The notes: a model not told the origin generated them from the sequence alone. DNA of 64,000 nucleotides from Allomuricauda sp. F6463D (GCF_023015965.1 NZ_JALKAN010000001.1:248001-312000); one strand, 5' to 3'. Shown: positions 18,626 through 28,212, counted from the first letter of the stretch. A program made the numbers and translations.

Positions 18626-19513
18626 ATGAGAAAATTGATTTTGGCTGTTTGTTTATGCTTTGCATTTACAACAATTCAAGCCCAACAGAAAAAAGTCTTG
18701 AACATTTTGGCCATCGGGGCGCATCCTGATGATTGTGACACCAAATTTGGAGGTACTGCCGCATTGTTCGCACAAATGGGACACAATGTGAAATTTCTTG
18801 CATTGACCAATGGAGATGCAGGACATCATGAAAAAGGTGGTGGAGCGTTAGCAAAAATACGTAGACAAGAAGCTGTAGATGCCGGAAAGGCATTGGGTCT
18901 TATAGAATATGAAGTTCTGGACAACCATGATGGTGAATTGTTTCCAACTTTAAATGTTCGATTAGAGGTAATCCGAAGAATTAGAGATTGGAATGCAGAC
19001 ATAGTATTGGGACTGAGACCTAACGATTATCACCCTGATCACCGTAATGCTGGATCTGTGGTTCAAGATGCTGCTTATATGAATATTGTACCGAATGTAG
19101 CACCAGATACACCACCATTAAAAAAGAACCCAGTGTTTTTGTACATGAGTGATCGTTTTCAGAAACCTTACCCATTTGAAAAAGACATAGCTGTTATAGT
19201 GGATGATGTAATAGATATTAAGGTTGAAGGTTTGGCCGCCCACGGTTCACAAATGTTCGAGTGGTTACCTTGGACTAACGGTGTGGATCTTTCTACAATT
19301 CCAACAGGAGAAAAAGAAAGACTGGCATGGTTAAAAGATAAGTGGATGAACAGAACTGCGAATGCAAGCACTTTGGAAGCTTTGAAAAAATGGTATCCAA
19401 ACGTAGATGTTTCCAAAGTAAAACATGTAGAGTACTTTGAAATATGCGAGTATGGAAAGCAGCCTACCGATGAGGAAATAAAGGAAATGTTCCCAATGTT
19501 AGGTTCCAAGTAG
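18626..19513 (+). CDS. PIG-L family deacetylase
   Basis: Zinc-dependent deacetylase of the LmbE/PIG-L fold (N-acetylglucosaminyl-type substrates such as GlcNAc-PI, GlcNAc-inositol or diacetylchitobiose in known members). The signal peptide covers residues 1-19 (cleavage after QA), so it acts outside the cytoplasm. Metal and catalytic residues: AHPDD (32-36) and HPDH (136-139), the complete PIG-L pair. Length 295. Its place in the SusC/D locus suggests that the imported glycan or glycoconjugate carries N-acetyl (or similar acyl) groups removed before or during uptake. The exact substrate is an inference only. Confidence 0.92.
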   Translation: MRKLILAVCLCFAFTTIQAQQKKVLNILAIGAHPDDCDTKFGGTAALFAQMGHNVKFLALTNGDAGHHEKGGGALAKIRRQEAVDAGKALGLIEYEVLDNHDGELFPTLNVRLEVIRRIRDWNADIVLGLRPNDYHPDHRNAGSVVQDAAYMNIVPNVAPDTPPLKKNPVFLYMSDRFQKPYPFEKDIAVIVDDVIDIKVEGLAAHGSQMFEWLPWTNGVDLSTIPTGEKERLAWLKDKWMNRTANASTLEALKKWYPNVDVSKVKHVEYFEICEYGKQPTDEEIKEMFPMLGSK

Positions 19514-19570
19514 CAAAAACCATAAAAGACCCAAATAGTATTTAATTTAAAAATAACCAACCAACTTACA

Positions 19571-20827
19571 ATGGAGAACAGCAAGCCCACTACCAAAAGA
19601 TATATCCATATTATTGGGTTGGTGATGATCGTATTCTTTGTAATATCCTTCATTACCAATATACTGAACTCAATAATCGTGGATGTTAAGGATAGCTTTG
19701 ATCTTAGCCTTACATTAACCGGCCTATTGCCATTTACTTTTTTTATAGCATATGGCATTATGTCCATACCGGCAGGATTTTTATCCGAAAAGTATAGTGA
19801 AAGGACTTTGCTTTCAGTTTCCTTTTTGGTCATGGCGCTTGCTTCTTTGGGTTTTGCATTGTTGCCACAGTATGGTGTTTTTAGTATAACCCTGTTTGTT
19901 CTGGGTTGTTGTATGGCTGTGCTTCAAGTTATTATAAATCCAATGCTTCGAATTGCAGGCGGTGAAGAACATTTTGCATTTAATTCGGTATTGGCTCAAT
20001 TGGTTTTTGGAGCTGCCTCGTTCTTAAGTCCTTATTTGTACAAGTATTTGGTAAGTAAGGAAAATAATGGAGATACAATTGCAGATATGCTGCGTGGATG
20101 GGTGCCACAAGATTTACCTTGGGCATCGCTCTATATTGTTTTTGCATTAATTTCTTTAGTGCTGTTTTTCTACGTGTTTTTCACTAAATATCCAAAATTT
20201 GAAAAAACCGAGGATGAAAAAGCGGGAGATACTAGTTCTTATTGGGATCTATTAAAAAACAAATGGACAATCCTCTACTTTTTGGGAATATTTTGCTATG
20301 TGGGTACGGAACAAGGTGTGGGAAACTGGATTTCTCAGTTCTTAAGTCAGTATCACGGACTTGATCCACAGACCGTTGGGGCTAACACAGTGTCCTACTT
20401 TTGGGCTATGTTGACTGTTGGCTGTTTGCTGGGTCTATTGCTGTTAAAATTTATGGATAGTAGAAAATTGTTGATTATCGCAACATCCATAACCATTATT
20501 TGTCTTGTTTTGGCCCTTACCGGCTCGGCAAATATGGCTTTGATAGGTTTCCCGATGGTAGGTTTTTTCATTTCTGTAATGTATTCTATTATCTTTTCCT
20601 TGGCGTTGAACTCCGTCAGGGAACACCACGGTTCATTATCGGGCATTCTTTGTACCGGTATTGCAGGAGGTGCTGTAATCCCGTTTATTGTGGGAGGTTT
20701 GGGAGAAGTATTATCGTTGCAGACTGGAATGTTCTTTTTGATCATTCCACTCGGCTTTATCCTCTCGATAGGCTTCTGGGCAAAACCATTGGTAAACAAT
20801 AAAACTATCAGCTTAAAGAAAGATTAG
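19571..20827 (+). CDS. MFS transporter (sugar uptake, FucP/GlcP-like)
   Basis: Inner-membrane permease of 418 residues with about 12 hydrophobic segments. The motif ending helix 2 (GIMSIPAGFLSEKYSERT) and the pattern of the C-half resemble the glucose/galactose/fucose MFS branch of Bacteroidota. It lies in the uptake locus between the deacetylase and a ROK sugar kinase, and its stop overlaps the kinase start by one base (TAGTG). That tight coupling argues that it brings in the sugar the kinase phosphorylates. Confidence 0.88.
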   Translation: MENSKPTTKRYIHIIGLVMIVFFVISFITNILNSIIVDVKDSFDLSLTLTGLLPFTFFIAYGIMSIPAGFLSEKYSERTLLSVSFLVMALASLGFALLPQYGVFSITLFVLGCCMAVLQVIINPMLRIAGGEEHFAFNSVLAQLVFGAASFLSPYLYKYLVSKENNGDTIADMLRGWVPQDLPWASLYIVFALISLVLFFYVFFTKYPKFEKTEDEKAGDTSSYWDLLKNKWTILYFLGIFCYVGTEQGVGNWISQFLSQYHGLDPQTVGANTVSYFWAMLTVGCLLGLLLLKFMDSRKLLIIATSITIICLVLALTGSANMALIGFPMVGFFISVMYSIIFSLALNSVREHHGSLSGILCTGIAGGAVIPFIVGGLGEVLSLQTGMFFLIIPLGFILSIGFWAKPLVNNKTISLKKD

Positions 20828-21672
20828 TGAAAAAAGGAACAAGAACAGTTTTGGGGGTTGATATAGGAGGCACCAAAATCAAAACAGGAAGGGTCTTGGG
20901 CAACGAAGTGGTGCAGACCGGTTTTTCAAACGTTATCAAGGATGATTCTGAAGAAGCTTCCCTTTCAACATTATTTGAAACGATTGCAGAGGTTATGACC
21001 GATGGTGTCGAAGCGATAGGTGTTGGTGTTCCTGCTGTTGTAGATGCAGATTCTGGTATCGTGTACGACGTACAGAACATTCCTTCGTGGAAAGAAGTAC
21101 CATTAAAACAACTTTTACAAAAACAATTCAACGTTCCAGTTTATTTAAACAATGATGCCAATTGTTTTGCATTGGGGGAAAAACACTTTGGTAAGGCTAT
21201 AAACCACAAAAATTGCGTGGCCCTTTCCTTGGGCACAGGCCTGGGAATGGGTATTATAATTGAGAATAAGTTATATAACGGTGTTTTGTGTGGTGCAGGA
21301 GAAGTTGGTATGCTTCCCTATAAAAACGGTATTCTAGAGCAATATACAGGTAGCTTCTTTTTTGAAGATAATTATGGTGAATCGGCAAAATCGATGTATA
21401 ACAAAGCTTTGGAAAATAACGCCGATGCATTAGCTGCTTTTAATGATTATGGGGAGCACTTAGGAGAAGCCATCAAGAGTATTCTATATTTATTTGCTCC
21501 AGAGGCAATAATACTTGGCGGTTCAATAAGCAACGCATATCCATTTTTTAAACCTTCCTTGGAAAAGGTTCTGGGTTCATTTGCCTATCAAAAACAATTG
21601 GAAAATTTTAAAATAGAAACATCAGACCTTGTGGATTCGCCTATTTTGGGTGCAGCTGCACTATGTCTGTAA
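20827..21672 (+). CDS. ROK-family sugar kinase
   Basis: Cytosolic ATP-dependent kinase of hexoses or N-acetylhexosamines. GTG start at 20827 overlaps the MFS stop. Residues 8-18 hold the phosphate-binding loop LGVDIGGTKIK, and NNDANCFALGE carries the catalytic Asp. VALSLGTGLGMGI and LYLFAPEAIILGGSIS are the usual ROK blocks. Length 281. An unusual point is that the Cys-rich zinc motif typical of ROK proteins (CxCGxxGC after GEVG) is absent: the segment reads GEVGMLPYKNGILEQY without cysteines. It therefore belongs to a zinc-less branch, and the substrate cannot be assigned. No DNA-binding N-terminal domain is present, so it is an enzyme, not a repressor. Confidence 0.9.
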   Translation: MKKGTRTVLGVDIGGTKIKTGRVLGNEVVQTGFSNVIKDDSEEASLSTLFETIAEVMTDGVEAIGVGVPAVVDADSGIVYDVQNIPSWKEVPLKQLLQKQFNVPVYLNNDANCFALGEKHFGKAINHKNCVALSLGTGLGMGIIIENKLYNGVLCGAGEVGMLPYKNGILEQYTGSFFFEDNYGESAKSMYNKALENNADALAAFNDYGEHLGEAIKSILYLFAPEAIILGGSISNAYPFFKPSLEKVLGSFAYQKQLENFKIETSDLVDSPILGAAALCL

Positions 21673-21693
21673 AACAATAACCTTACTATACAA

Positions 21694-24348
21694 ATGAGAA
21701 TAATAATAACAGTACTGTTGGCATGCTTTCTGCTAAAATCCTGCTCTCAGCCCAGTGCTATCGGAAAAAAGGTAAGTATTACCGTTGAAAACAATAAAAA
21801 GGGAGCTCCCATAACTTTGGGAATACCTTTTCCAAAAGGAGAATTGAGCTCAGTGGACCATCTACGTTTGCTGACATCCGACGGTACGGAAATTCCGACC
21901 CAAACCACCGAAGTAAGCAATTGGGCCCCAATTGATGATAGTGTTAAATGGGTATGGGTCTTCTTCTTTGCAGAAGAAACACAAGATTATATTTTGGAAT
22001 ATGGAGAAGGTGTTGTACCGATGCTGCCGGAAGAGAAAATCGTTTCAACAAACAATATGCGACCAGCCGGTGGGATAGATGTTACTACTGGACCGATATC
22101 TTTTACGATCCATAAAAAAGGAAATGGCTTTTTGGATGAAGTATTTTTAGACTCCAATATGGATGGGGAGTTTACGGAAGAAGAACTTATAGCATCCTCA
22201 CCGGAAAAGAATAGAGGTTCTTTTTTCGACCTTCTTGATGATGCAGGTATAGATGCTTCAAAAGCAATTATCAACGAGGTTTTCAGGGAAAAAGGATCAG
22301 GTCCAATGCACACTATTTTTAGGATAGAAGGCACATACACCTATAGTAGGGAGGACAATAATTTATCACCATTTACCATTTGGTTGCACGCATATGCAGG
22401 TAAGAGCTATATAAAAGTATTGCACACGATGACCTATACAGGTGTTCCGGATAAGCATAAACCTCAAGAAGGACAGCATGCCAATATCGCAACACAGAAT
22501 AAGAAGATTCTTTCTGAAAACACAGAGGATGACATGGGTTGGACACAACCTAACGATCAAATTGCAGGAATAGGACTTCAACTTAAATATCATTTAGATG
22601 ATAATGTAAGTGTCTCAATGCCCTTATACGATGGGTCATGGAAAAATGATGAAGCGAATACGGTGATGGAAGAAGTGACCGTGGAAAATGAAGCACCCGT
22701 TCAATTATTACAGAAAGGACCAGGGTATAGAAACGCTACCAGTCTTAGAAGCTTATATTTGAACTCCTTTGAGAAAGATAATGACACTGATGGTTCAGAG
22801 GATAAATTAAACTTTGAAGCTACCGTATCCAGAGGAGAAGATGGTTTGGCAAAATCCAAAAGAGCTAAAGGTTGGATCAATGTAACGGATGGAAAACGAG
22901 GAGTTGGTGTAGGTATCAAGAACTTTATGAAAGAATATCCTAAAGGAATCAAAGTTGACCCTGCTAACAATATGCTCTTAGGAAGTATCTGGCCAAAAGA
23001 AAACGGCCCAATGAGCTTTGCAAGACACAATACCGAACCCGATGGGGGAATGCTTGGCAATTTTGCTCAAGGTATTACTAAAACCACGGAATTTATTTAT
23101 TACTTCCATGATAATGATACTACGGAGGATGTAGGAGACAAAATGGAATATGTTATAGAAAGCCCAGTGGCACATGCCACACCAGAATGGTATGCCAACT
23201 CCAAAGTATATGGAAATATGGCACCTGCTTCAGAAGAACATCCAGAATTTGAAAATGCCTTACAGTACAGATACCAATGGTGGGCATACAACCAAAAGAA
23301 CGAACCATGGTATGGAATGTTCAATTATGGAGACGGCAAAAGTTACTTCTTCGATGGTAGATGGGTACAATGGACCAACAACGAGCCCACTGTGGATTTT
23401 ATGTTGTGGACCAACTTTATGCGTACGGGCAATCCTAAATATTACAAAATGGCTCAAGCTATGAGCAGGCACACTATGGATGTGGATAATATACATTGGC
23501 CCAAAAAACGAACCTATTATGGTGAGATTAATGATGCAATCGATTTTTGGAACTATGAGGACGAACCGGAATCCACTCCTTATTTAGGAATAGGAAGAAG
23601 GCATGCCAACCAACATTGGTATTCGCTTTTAAGTGCCCATGTTTGGGTTCAAGGATGGATAGCGGATTACTATATATCCGGTGATCATAGAGCATTGGAA
23701 GTAGCCAAAATGACTGGCGATACTTATATCAACCGTATCTGGGGAGATCATGATTTAAGAGGTAGAAGATTATATCTATCCGTTCTTAACTTGGTTGAGC
23801 TGTATGATGCCACTAAATTGGAGAAATATAAGGTTGAATTGGACGATAGGGTAAGGCAGATGTTGGAACTCCAGGAACGACAAGGAGGTAATTTATTGTT
23901 GGACAGATATGGTTATTCACAGACCTATGTAGCACAAGGACTCTATAAATACCAACAGATTACTGGTGACGAAAATGTTAGAAAAGCTTTGTTGAGACAT
24001 GCACGATGGGTACGAGATGTACCACCGTTGAATCATGAAATGGAGTCTTATTTGGCCACCATTTACCCCTTGCTTCTCGGTTATGAGATCAGTGGTGAAA
24101 AATCGTACTTGGATGAAGCATTGACAAGAGCAGAGAAGCTCAAAGTTGGTGTATTGCCAAAGACACCGGACGAATATGAGTCCGCAGAAGCCTATAGTAA
24201 AGACCTTTTGGAAATTTCTAATCTACCTATGAGTAAGAAGAGATTTACCAATTGGCAAACAAATCAAGGACTTCGTGTGTTTGGTTGGACACACGCATAC
24301 AATATTCCTTATTTAATCTACTGGATGGATAAGGAAAATATAGACTAA
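21694..24348 (+). CDS. PcRGLX/YetA-like lipoprotein (PL26-like fold)
   Basis: 884 residues. The signal peptide ends in an LKSC lipobox (Cys17), so a surface or periplasmic lipoprotein is likely. The start of the mature part (SITVENNKKGAPITLGIPFP, SDGTEIPTQTTEVSNW, DDSVKWVWVFF) is the RIFT-barrel domain of the YetA/exo-rhamnogalacturonan-lyase (PcRGLX) group. A beta-sandwich follows, and from about residue 500 a long alpha/alpha-toroid region rich in Trp/Tyr/His (GDGKSYFFDGRWVQW, HTMDVDNIHWPKKRTYYGEI, RRHANQHWYSL). PL26 enzymes cleave rhamnogalacturonan; whether this member is a lyase or acts on another uronic-acid glycan is not decidable here. It is the only candidate glycan-cleaving enzyme in the locus. 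A terminator follows. Confidence 0.75.
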   Translation: MRIIITVLLACFLLKSCSQPSAIGKKVSITVENNKKGAPITLGIPFPKGELSSVDHLRLLTSDGTEIPTQTTEVSNWAPIDDSVKWVWVFFFAEETQDYILEYGEGVVPMLPEEKIVSTNNMRPAGGIDVTTGPISFTIHKKGNGFLDEVFLDSNMDGEFTEEELIASSPEKNRGSFFDLLDDAGIDASKAIINEVFREKGSGPMHTIFRIEGTYTYSREDNNLSPFTIWLHAYAGKSYIKVLHTMTYTGVPDKHKPQEGQHANIATQNKKILSENTEDDMGWTQPNDQIAGIGLQLKYHLDDNVSVSMPLYDGSWKNDEANTVMEEVTVENEAPVQLLQKGPGYRNATSLRSLYLNSFEKDNDTDGSEDKLNFEATVSRGEDGLAKSKRAKGWINVTDGKRGVGVGIKNFMKEYPKGIKVDPANNMLLGSIWPKENGPMSFARHNTEPDGGMLGNFAQGITKTTEFIYYFHDNDTTEDVGDKMEYVIESPVAHATPEWYANSKVYGNMAPASEEHPEFENALQYRYQWWAYNQKNEPWYGMFNYGDGKSYFFDGRWVQWTNNEPTVDFMLWTNFMRTGNPKYYKMAQAMSRHTMDVDNIHWPKKRTYYGEINDAIDFWNYEDEPESTPYLGIGRRHANQHWYSLLSAHVWVQGWIADYYISGDHRALEVAKMTGDTYINRIWGDHDLRGRRLYLSVLNLVELYDATKLEKYKVELDDRVRQMLELQERQGGNLLLDRYGYSQTYVAQGLYKYQQITGDENVRKALLRHARWVRDVPPLNHEMESYLATIYPLLLGYEISGEKSYLDEALTRAEKLKVGVLPKTPDEYESAEAYSKDLLEISNLPMSKKRFTNWQTNQGLRVFGWTHAYNIPYLIYWMDKENID

Positions 24349-24368
24349 ATCTAAGTAATCTTCTTAAG

Positions 24369-24404
24369 GGGATGGTGTAGCCTTAGGGTCATCATCCCTT
24401 TTTA
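24369..24404 (+). terminator. Intrinsic terminator after the PcRGLX-like gene
   Basis: Stem GGGATGGTG (24369-24377) against CATCATCCC (24390-24398) with one G-U pair, followed by TTTTTA. It separates the main uptake operon from the DASS transporter gene 30 bp further on, which then needs its own promoter or readthrough. Confidence 0.8.
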
Positions 24405-24433
24405 TTTGCACATAATTTAATAATTGAACACCT

Positions 24434-25867
24434 ATGTCTTACAAGAAATTTGGTTTTGTATTAGGACCGCTTCTTTTCGTTTTAATTCATTTCTTTTTTG
24501 GGGACGAAGCACTTTCGGAACAAGGTAAGAATGTATTGGCAGCTACTGCCTGGATTGGTATTTGGTGGGTATTTGAGGTACTTCCCATTGCGGTAACCGC
24601 ACTGCTTCCAATCCTACTGTTCCCGCTATTGGATGCCGTGGAGTTAGGAGATACTACCGCAAGTTATGGGCATAAGTATGTTTTTCTCTATTTAGGAGGG
24701 TTCATTCTGGCCGTAGCTATAGAAAAATGGAACCTTCATAAACGAATCGCATTGCAGATCATTAAAACCATAGGTACCAACATGTATACCATTGTCCTTG
24801 GTTTTATGGTGGCAACAGCCTTTCTTTCCATGTGGATTTCCAATACCGCAACCACAGTTATGGTACTACCAATGGCCATATCAATTGTGAAACAGTTAAA
24901 AGATAATCCAGAAACGCCAGAAGATGAGAACAAGGTTTTCAGTAAATTATTAATGTTGGCCATTGCCTACGCAGCATCGATAGGTGGTATTGCTACATTG
25001 ATTGGTACACCCCCGAATTTGGTGTTGGCCGGATTTGTTCAAAAAACATATGGGGTGGACATTAGTTTCTGGCAATGGATGAAATTCGGATTACCTGTAT
25101 CATCTGTACTTTTGGTGTTGGCATGGTTGTACTTAACAAGAATAGCTTACCCTTTGAAACAATCCCGTTTTCCAGGTGGTAAAAAAGAAATAAATAGACT
25201 ATTGGCAGAACTTGGACCATTGGGTAAAGAAGAAAAATTGGTTTTATTTGTTTTTGTACTCACTGCATTTTGCTGGATAACTAGGTCTTTTCTATTGCAA
25301 AAAATAGTTCCAAATATCGATGATACGATAATTGCCATTGGTGCGGCCATTCTTCTTTTCATAATTCCAGCAAACAGGTCGGGCGAGCCTCTGATCAACT
25401 GGAAGGAAGCCGTGCAAATTCCATGGGGAATCATTCTGTTGTTTGGTGGAGGTATGGCCATAGCCAAGGGTTTTCAAGAAACCGGCTTAGCCAATTATTT
25501 AGGTGGTCAAATGGCTTTTTTCGATGGTTTGCCCTTGTTTGTATTGCTCTTGTTGATTATTACCTGTGTAAATTTTTTAACAGAGGTCACATCCAATCTG
25601 GCTACTACAGCCATGTTGCTCCCCGTTTTGGCGCCATTGGCCCTAACACTGGGCATAAACCCATATTTGTTGATGGTAGCTTGTACATCAGCGGCCTCAT
25701 GCGCATTTATGCTCCCGGTTGCCACACCGCCAAATGCAGTGGTTTTTGGGTCTGGATATTTACGTATTCCCGATATGGTGCGTACTGGTTTTTTAATGAA
25801 TCTACTTTCCATAATTATAATGGCTTTAGCAGTATTCTTTATCTTACCGTATCTATGGGGGCTTTAA
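24434..25867 (+). CDS. DASS/SLC13-family sodium:carboxylate transporter
   Basis: Inner-membrane symporter of 477 residues, many hydrophobic helices. It has both SNT-type sodium-site motifs, SNTATTVMVLP in the first half and TSNLATTAMLLP in the second, plus the conserved hairpin TLIGTPPNLVLAG and the matching late motif LPVATPPNAVVFGSG. Known members move succinate, citrate, malate or sulfate. Next to a sugar-acid-type locus it may take up a carboxylate product, which is inference. It is separated from the upstream operon by an intrinsic terminator. Confidence 0.92.
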   Translation: MSYKKFGFVLGPLLFVLIHFFFGDEALSEQGKNVLAATAWIGIWWVFEVLPIAVTALLPILLFPLLDAVELGDTTASYGHKYVFLYLGGFILAVAIEKWNLHKRIALQIIKTIGTNMYTIVLGFMVATAFLSMWISNTATTVMVLPMAISIVKQLKDNPETPEDENKVFSKLLMLAIAYAASIGGIATLIGTPPNLVLAGFVQKTYGVDISFWQWMKFGLPVSSVLLVLAWLYLTRIAYPLKQSRFPGGKKEINRLLAELGPLGKEEKLVLFVFVLTAFCWITRSFLLQKIVPNIDDTIIAIGAAILLFIIPANRSGEPLINWKEAVQIPWGIILLFGGGMAIAKGFQETGLANYLGGQMAFFDGLPLFVLLLLIITCVNFLTEVTSNLATTAMLLPVLAPLALTLGINPYLLMVACTSAASCAFMLPVATPPNAVVFGSGYLRIPDMVRTGFLMNLLSIIIMALAVFFILPYLWGL

Positions 25868-25991
25868 TCATACCTGGTGCTACTTTTTTGTAGAACATCT
25901 ATAATGGAATAAAGTTTATAGCTTAATTGGATATTCACCAAAGTTGAGGAAAGTCATATTGCTGTTCTCAAAGGATATGTATTTTAGTCAT

Positions 25992-26834
25992 ATGCTAAGT
26001 AACGAAGTCCATATTACCAAATCGTCGGGTGAACAGGCCAAATTTTCCATTGATAAATTAAAAAAATCGCTTCAACAAAGTGGGGCGACTGAAAAAATAG
26101 TTCAGGGTATTGTAGATCAAGTACAGGATGAACTATACCCTGGCATCTCAACAAGAGAAATATATAACCGTGCCTATGCGCTGTTAAAAAAGAAAAAATC
26201 GATCTACGCATCCAAATACAAACTAAAAAAAGCGATTTATGAACTTGGTCCCACAGGTTTTCCTTTTGAGAAATTTATAAGTGGTATTTTACATTACTCA
26301 GGATACCAAACCAAAGTAGGAGAAGTGTTGCAGGGCACATGTGTTTCCCATGAAATAGATGTTTTGGCCATAAAAAATGAAATTTTGAATGTCATTGAGT
26401 GTAAATTTCATGGGGATGATGGTCTAAAATGTAATGTAAAGATTCCTTTGTATATCAACTCTAGATACCATGATGTCAAAGGTCCACTGGATGTACAGAA
26501 GAAAACATCCTTTGAAAGCACCAGAGGTTGGTTGGTTACCAACACCCGGTTTACCCAAGATGCTTTGGAATATGGAAAATGTGTTGGGCTCTATCTCTTA
26601 AGTTGGGATTATCCTCATGGAGATGGTCTCAAGGAAAGGATCGATAGATTGAGGCTTTACCCCATCACCGTATCCACGTTATTATCTGGCAGAGAAAAAC
26701 AGTTTTTATTGGAGCGGGATGTAGTTCTTTGTAGACAATTGGAGAAAAATAGTTTTTTGTTGGATCATCTAGGGGTTTCCAATAGTAGGAAACAAAGAAT
26801 TCTAAAAGAAATGAAATCACTGTGCAACTCATAA
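25992..26834 (+). CDS. ATP-cone domain fused to PD-(D/E)XK (Mrr-like) endonuclease
   Basis: About 280 residues. The N-terminal half is an ATP-cone (HITKSSGEQAKFSIDKLKKS, then ISTREIYNRAYALLKKK), a nucleotide-sensing module otherwise seen in ribonucleotide reductases and NrdR. The second half carries a Mrr-like restriction endonuclease pattern: HEIDVLA, then LNVIECKFH, giving the D...ExK catalytic set, and HYSGY before it. I chose ATG at 25992, just before the ATP-cone. ATG 25977 and TTG 25944 are alternatives in the same frame. It lies 4 bp before the MBL nuclease gene, so the two are one operon, likely acting on the same kind of nucleic acid. The target and the effect of nucleotide binding are unknown. 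Confidence 0.8.
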   Translation: MLSNEVHITKSSGEQAKFSIDKLKKSLQQSGATEKIVQGIVDQVQDELYPGISTREIYNRAYALLKKKKSIYASKYKLKKAIYELGPTGFPFEKFISGILHYSGYQTKVGEVLQGTCVSHEIDVLAIKNEILNVIECKFHGDDGLKCNVKIPLYINSRYHDVKGPLDVQKKTSFESTRGWLVTNTRFTQDALEYGKCVGLYLLSWDYPHGDGLKERIDRLRLYPITVSTLLSGREKQFLLERDVVLCRQLEKNSFLLDHLGVSNSRKQRILKEMKSLCNS

Positions 26835-26838
26835 AACG

Positions 26839-28212
26839 ATGATGAAAAAACTTCAAGTTCATTTTTTAGGTGGAGCTGGCACCGTAACAGGGTCAAAGTT
26901 TTATCTGCATACCGAAGAAATCAAAATTTTGGTGGATTGTGGATTGTTCCAAGGCATAAAGGAATTAAGAGAGCAGAACTGGGAACGTTTACCAGTAGAC
27001 GTTTCCCAAATAGATTATGTGTTGCTTACACACGGACATTTGGACCATTGCGGATATTTGCCCCTTTTGGTGAGACAAGGATTTAGAGGCACTATATTGG
27101 GAACACCACCCACACTGGAAATTGCAAGAATAATACTAGAGGATAGCGCAAAAATACAGGAAGAGGAAGCAGAAAAAGCTAATAAAGAGTCCTATAGTAA
27201 ACATAATCCGGCCTTGCCATTGTATACCAAGCAAGATGTTGTTTTTACATTAAAGTTCTTTCAGCATGTGGAAGAAGGCGATACTGTGTCCTTATCAGAC
27301 CATTGTAGCGCAACTTTTATGTACAATGGACATATAATAGGATCTACGTATATTGAAATTAACCTTTATGGCAAACGGTTAGTTTTTTCCGGAGATGTGG
27401 GCCGACAAGAAGATGAACTGCTCGATCCTCCAAAACAGCCAGAGTGGGCAGATTATTTGTTTGTGGAGAGTACGTATGGTGATAGGCTTCACCCTGAAGA
27501 AGATGTAGGACAAATTTTGACCAAACTCGTAAATGAAACCCTATACAAAAAAGGAGTCTTGATTATCCCTTCCTTTGCCGTAGAACGCTTACAATCGTTA
27601 ATGTATCAATTGTGGAAACTCTACAAAAAAAACAGGATTCCCAATATTCCCATTTTCGTTGATAGTCCCATGGGAAATAATGTGCTGGAGGTATTTAAAG
27701 ACTTTCCGGATTGGCATAAACTTACCCCAGAGGAGTACAGAAATATGTGCAATCATATAACCATAGTGAGTTCATACGCTGAAACATGGGAAACTATTGA
27801 TGATCCACGGCCAAAAATTGTAATTGCCGGGAGTGGTATGGTTACAGGGGGGCGGGTGCTCACCTACATAAAACAACTCGGGGAAATGGATACTACCACT
27901 ATTTTACTTGTAGGCTTCCAAGCAGAGGAAACCCGGGGCAGAAAGCTGCTAGAAGGTACTTCGGAACTAAAAATTTATGGAAAACATGTTCCAATTAATG
28001 CAACGATCAATCATTTGGAAAGTTTATCTGCCCATGCGGATCAAGCAGAATTATTGACTTGGATGGGTGCTATAAAAAACATCCCTGAAAAAGTATTTTT
28101 GGTTCATGGGGAAAAAGCCGCCATGGAAACCTATCGTTTTACAATTCAAGATAAATATGGGTGGAAATGTCATGTGCCCAGCATGAACGAAGTTGTCGAA
28201 ATTTTACTATAG
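26839..28212 (+). CDS. MBL-fold RNA-processing nuclease (beta-CASP, CPSF73/YsiC-like)
   Basis: 457-residue zinc-dependent ribonuclease-type hydrolase. Metal motif THGHLDHCGYLP (His65, His67, Asp69, His70), FSGDVGRQ with a further metal Asp, then the beta-CASP cap with VDSPMG, the conserved IAGSGMVTGGRVL, and the last motifs LSAHADQ and VHGE in the C-terminal RMMBL part. Known relatives cut or trim RNA. It is joined to the ATP-cone nuclease gene by a 4-bp gap and is convergent with upp. ATG at 26842 is an equally good start. Confidence 0.9.
   Translation: MMKKLQVHFLGGAGTVTGSKFYLHTEEIKILVDCGLFQGIKELREQNWERLPVDVSQIDYVLLTHGHLDHCGYLPLLVRQGFRGTILGTPPTLEIARIILEDSAKIQEEEAEKANKESYSKHNPALPLYTKQDVVFTLKFFQHVEEGDTVSLSDHCSATFMYNGHIIGSTYIEINLYGKRLVFSGDVGRQEDELLDPPKQPEWADYLFVESTYGDRLHPEEDVGQILTKLVNETLYKKGVLIIPSFAVERLQSLMYQLWKLYKKNRIPNIPIFVDSPMGNNVLEVFKDFPDWHKLTPEEYRNMCNHITIVSSYAETWETIDDPRPKIVIAGSGMVTGGRVLTYIKQLGEMDTTTILLVGFQAEETRGRKLLEGTSELKIYGKHVPINATINHLESLSAHADQAELLTWMGAIKNIPEKVFLVHGEKAAMETYRFTIQDKYGWKCHVPSMNEVVEILL

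Noticed and set aside
19168-19833. A 221-residue open frame on the minus strand across the PIG-L and MFS genes
   Set aside because: It spans two well-supported genes and the gap between them in antisense, has no recognisable motif and no suitable gene context; it is a shadow frame.
25868-25991. A regulon dyad upstream of the ATP-cone nuclease
   Set aside because: None of the -7-like octamers in this gap has a matching dyad 28-31 bp upstream.
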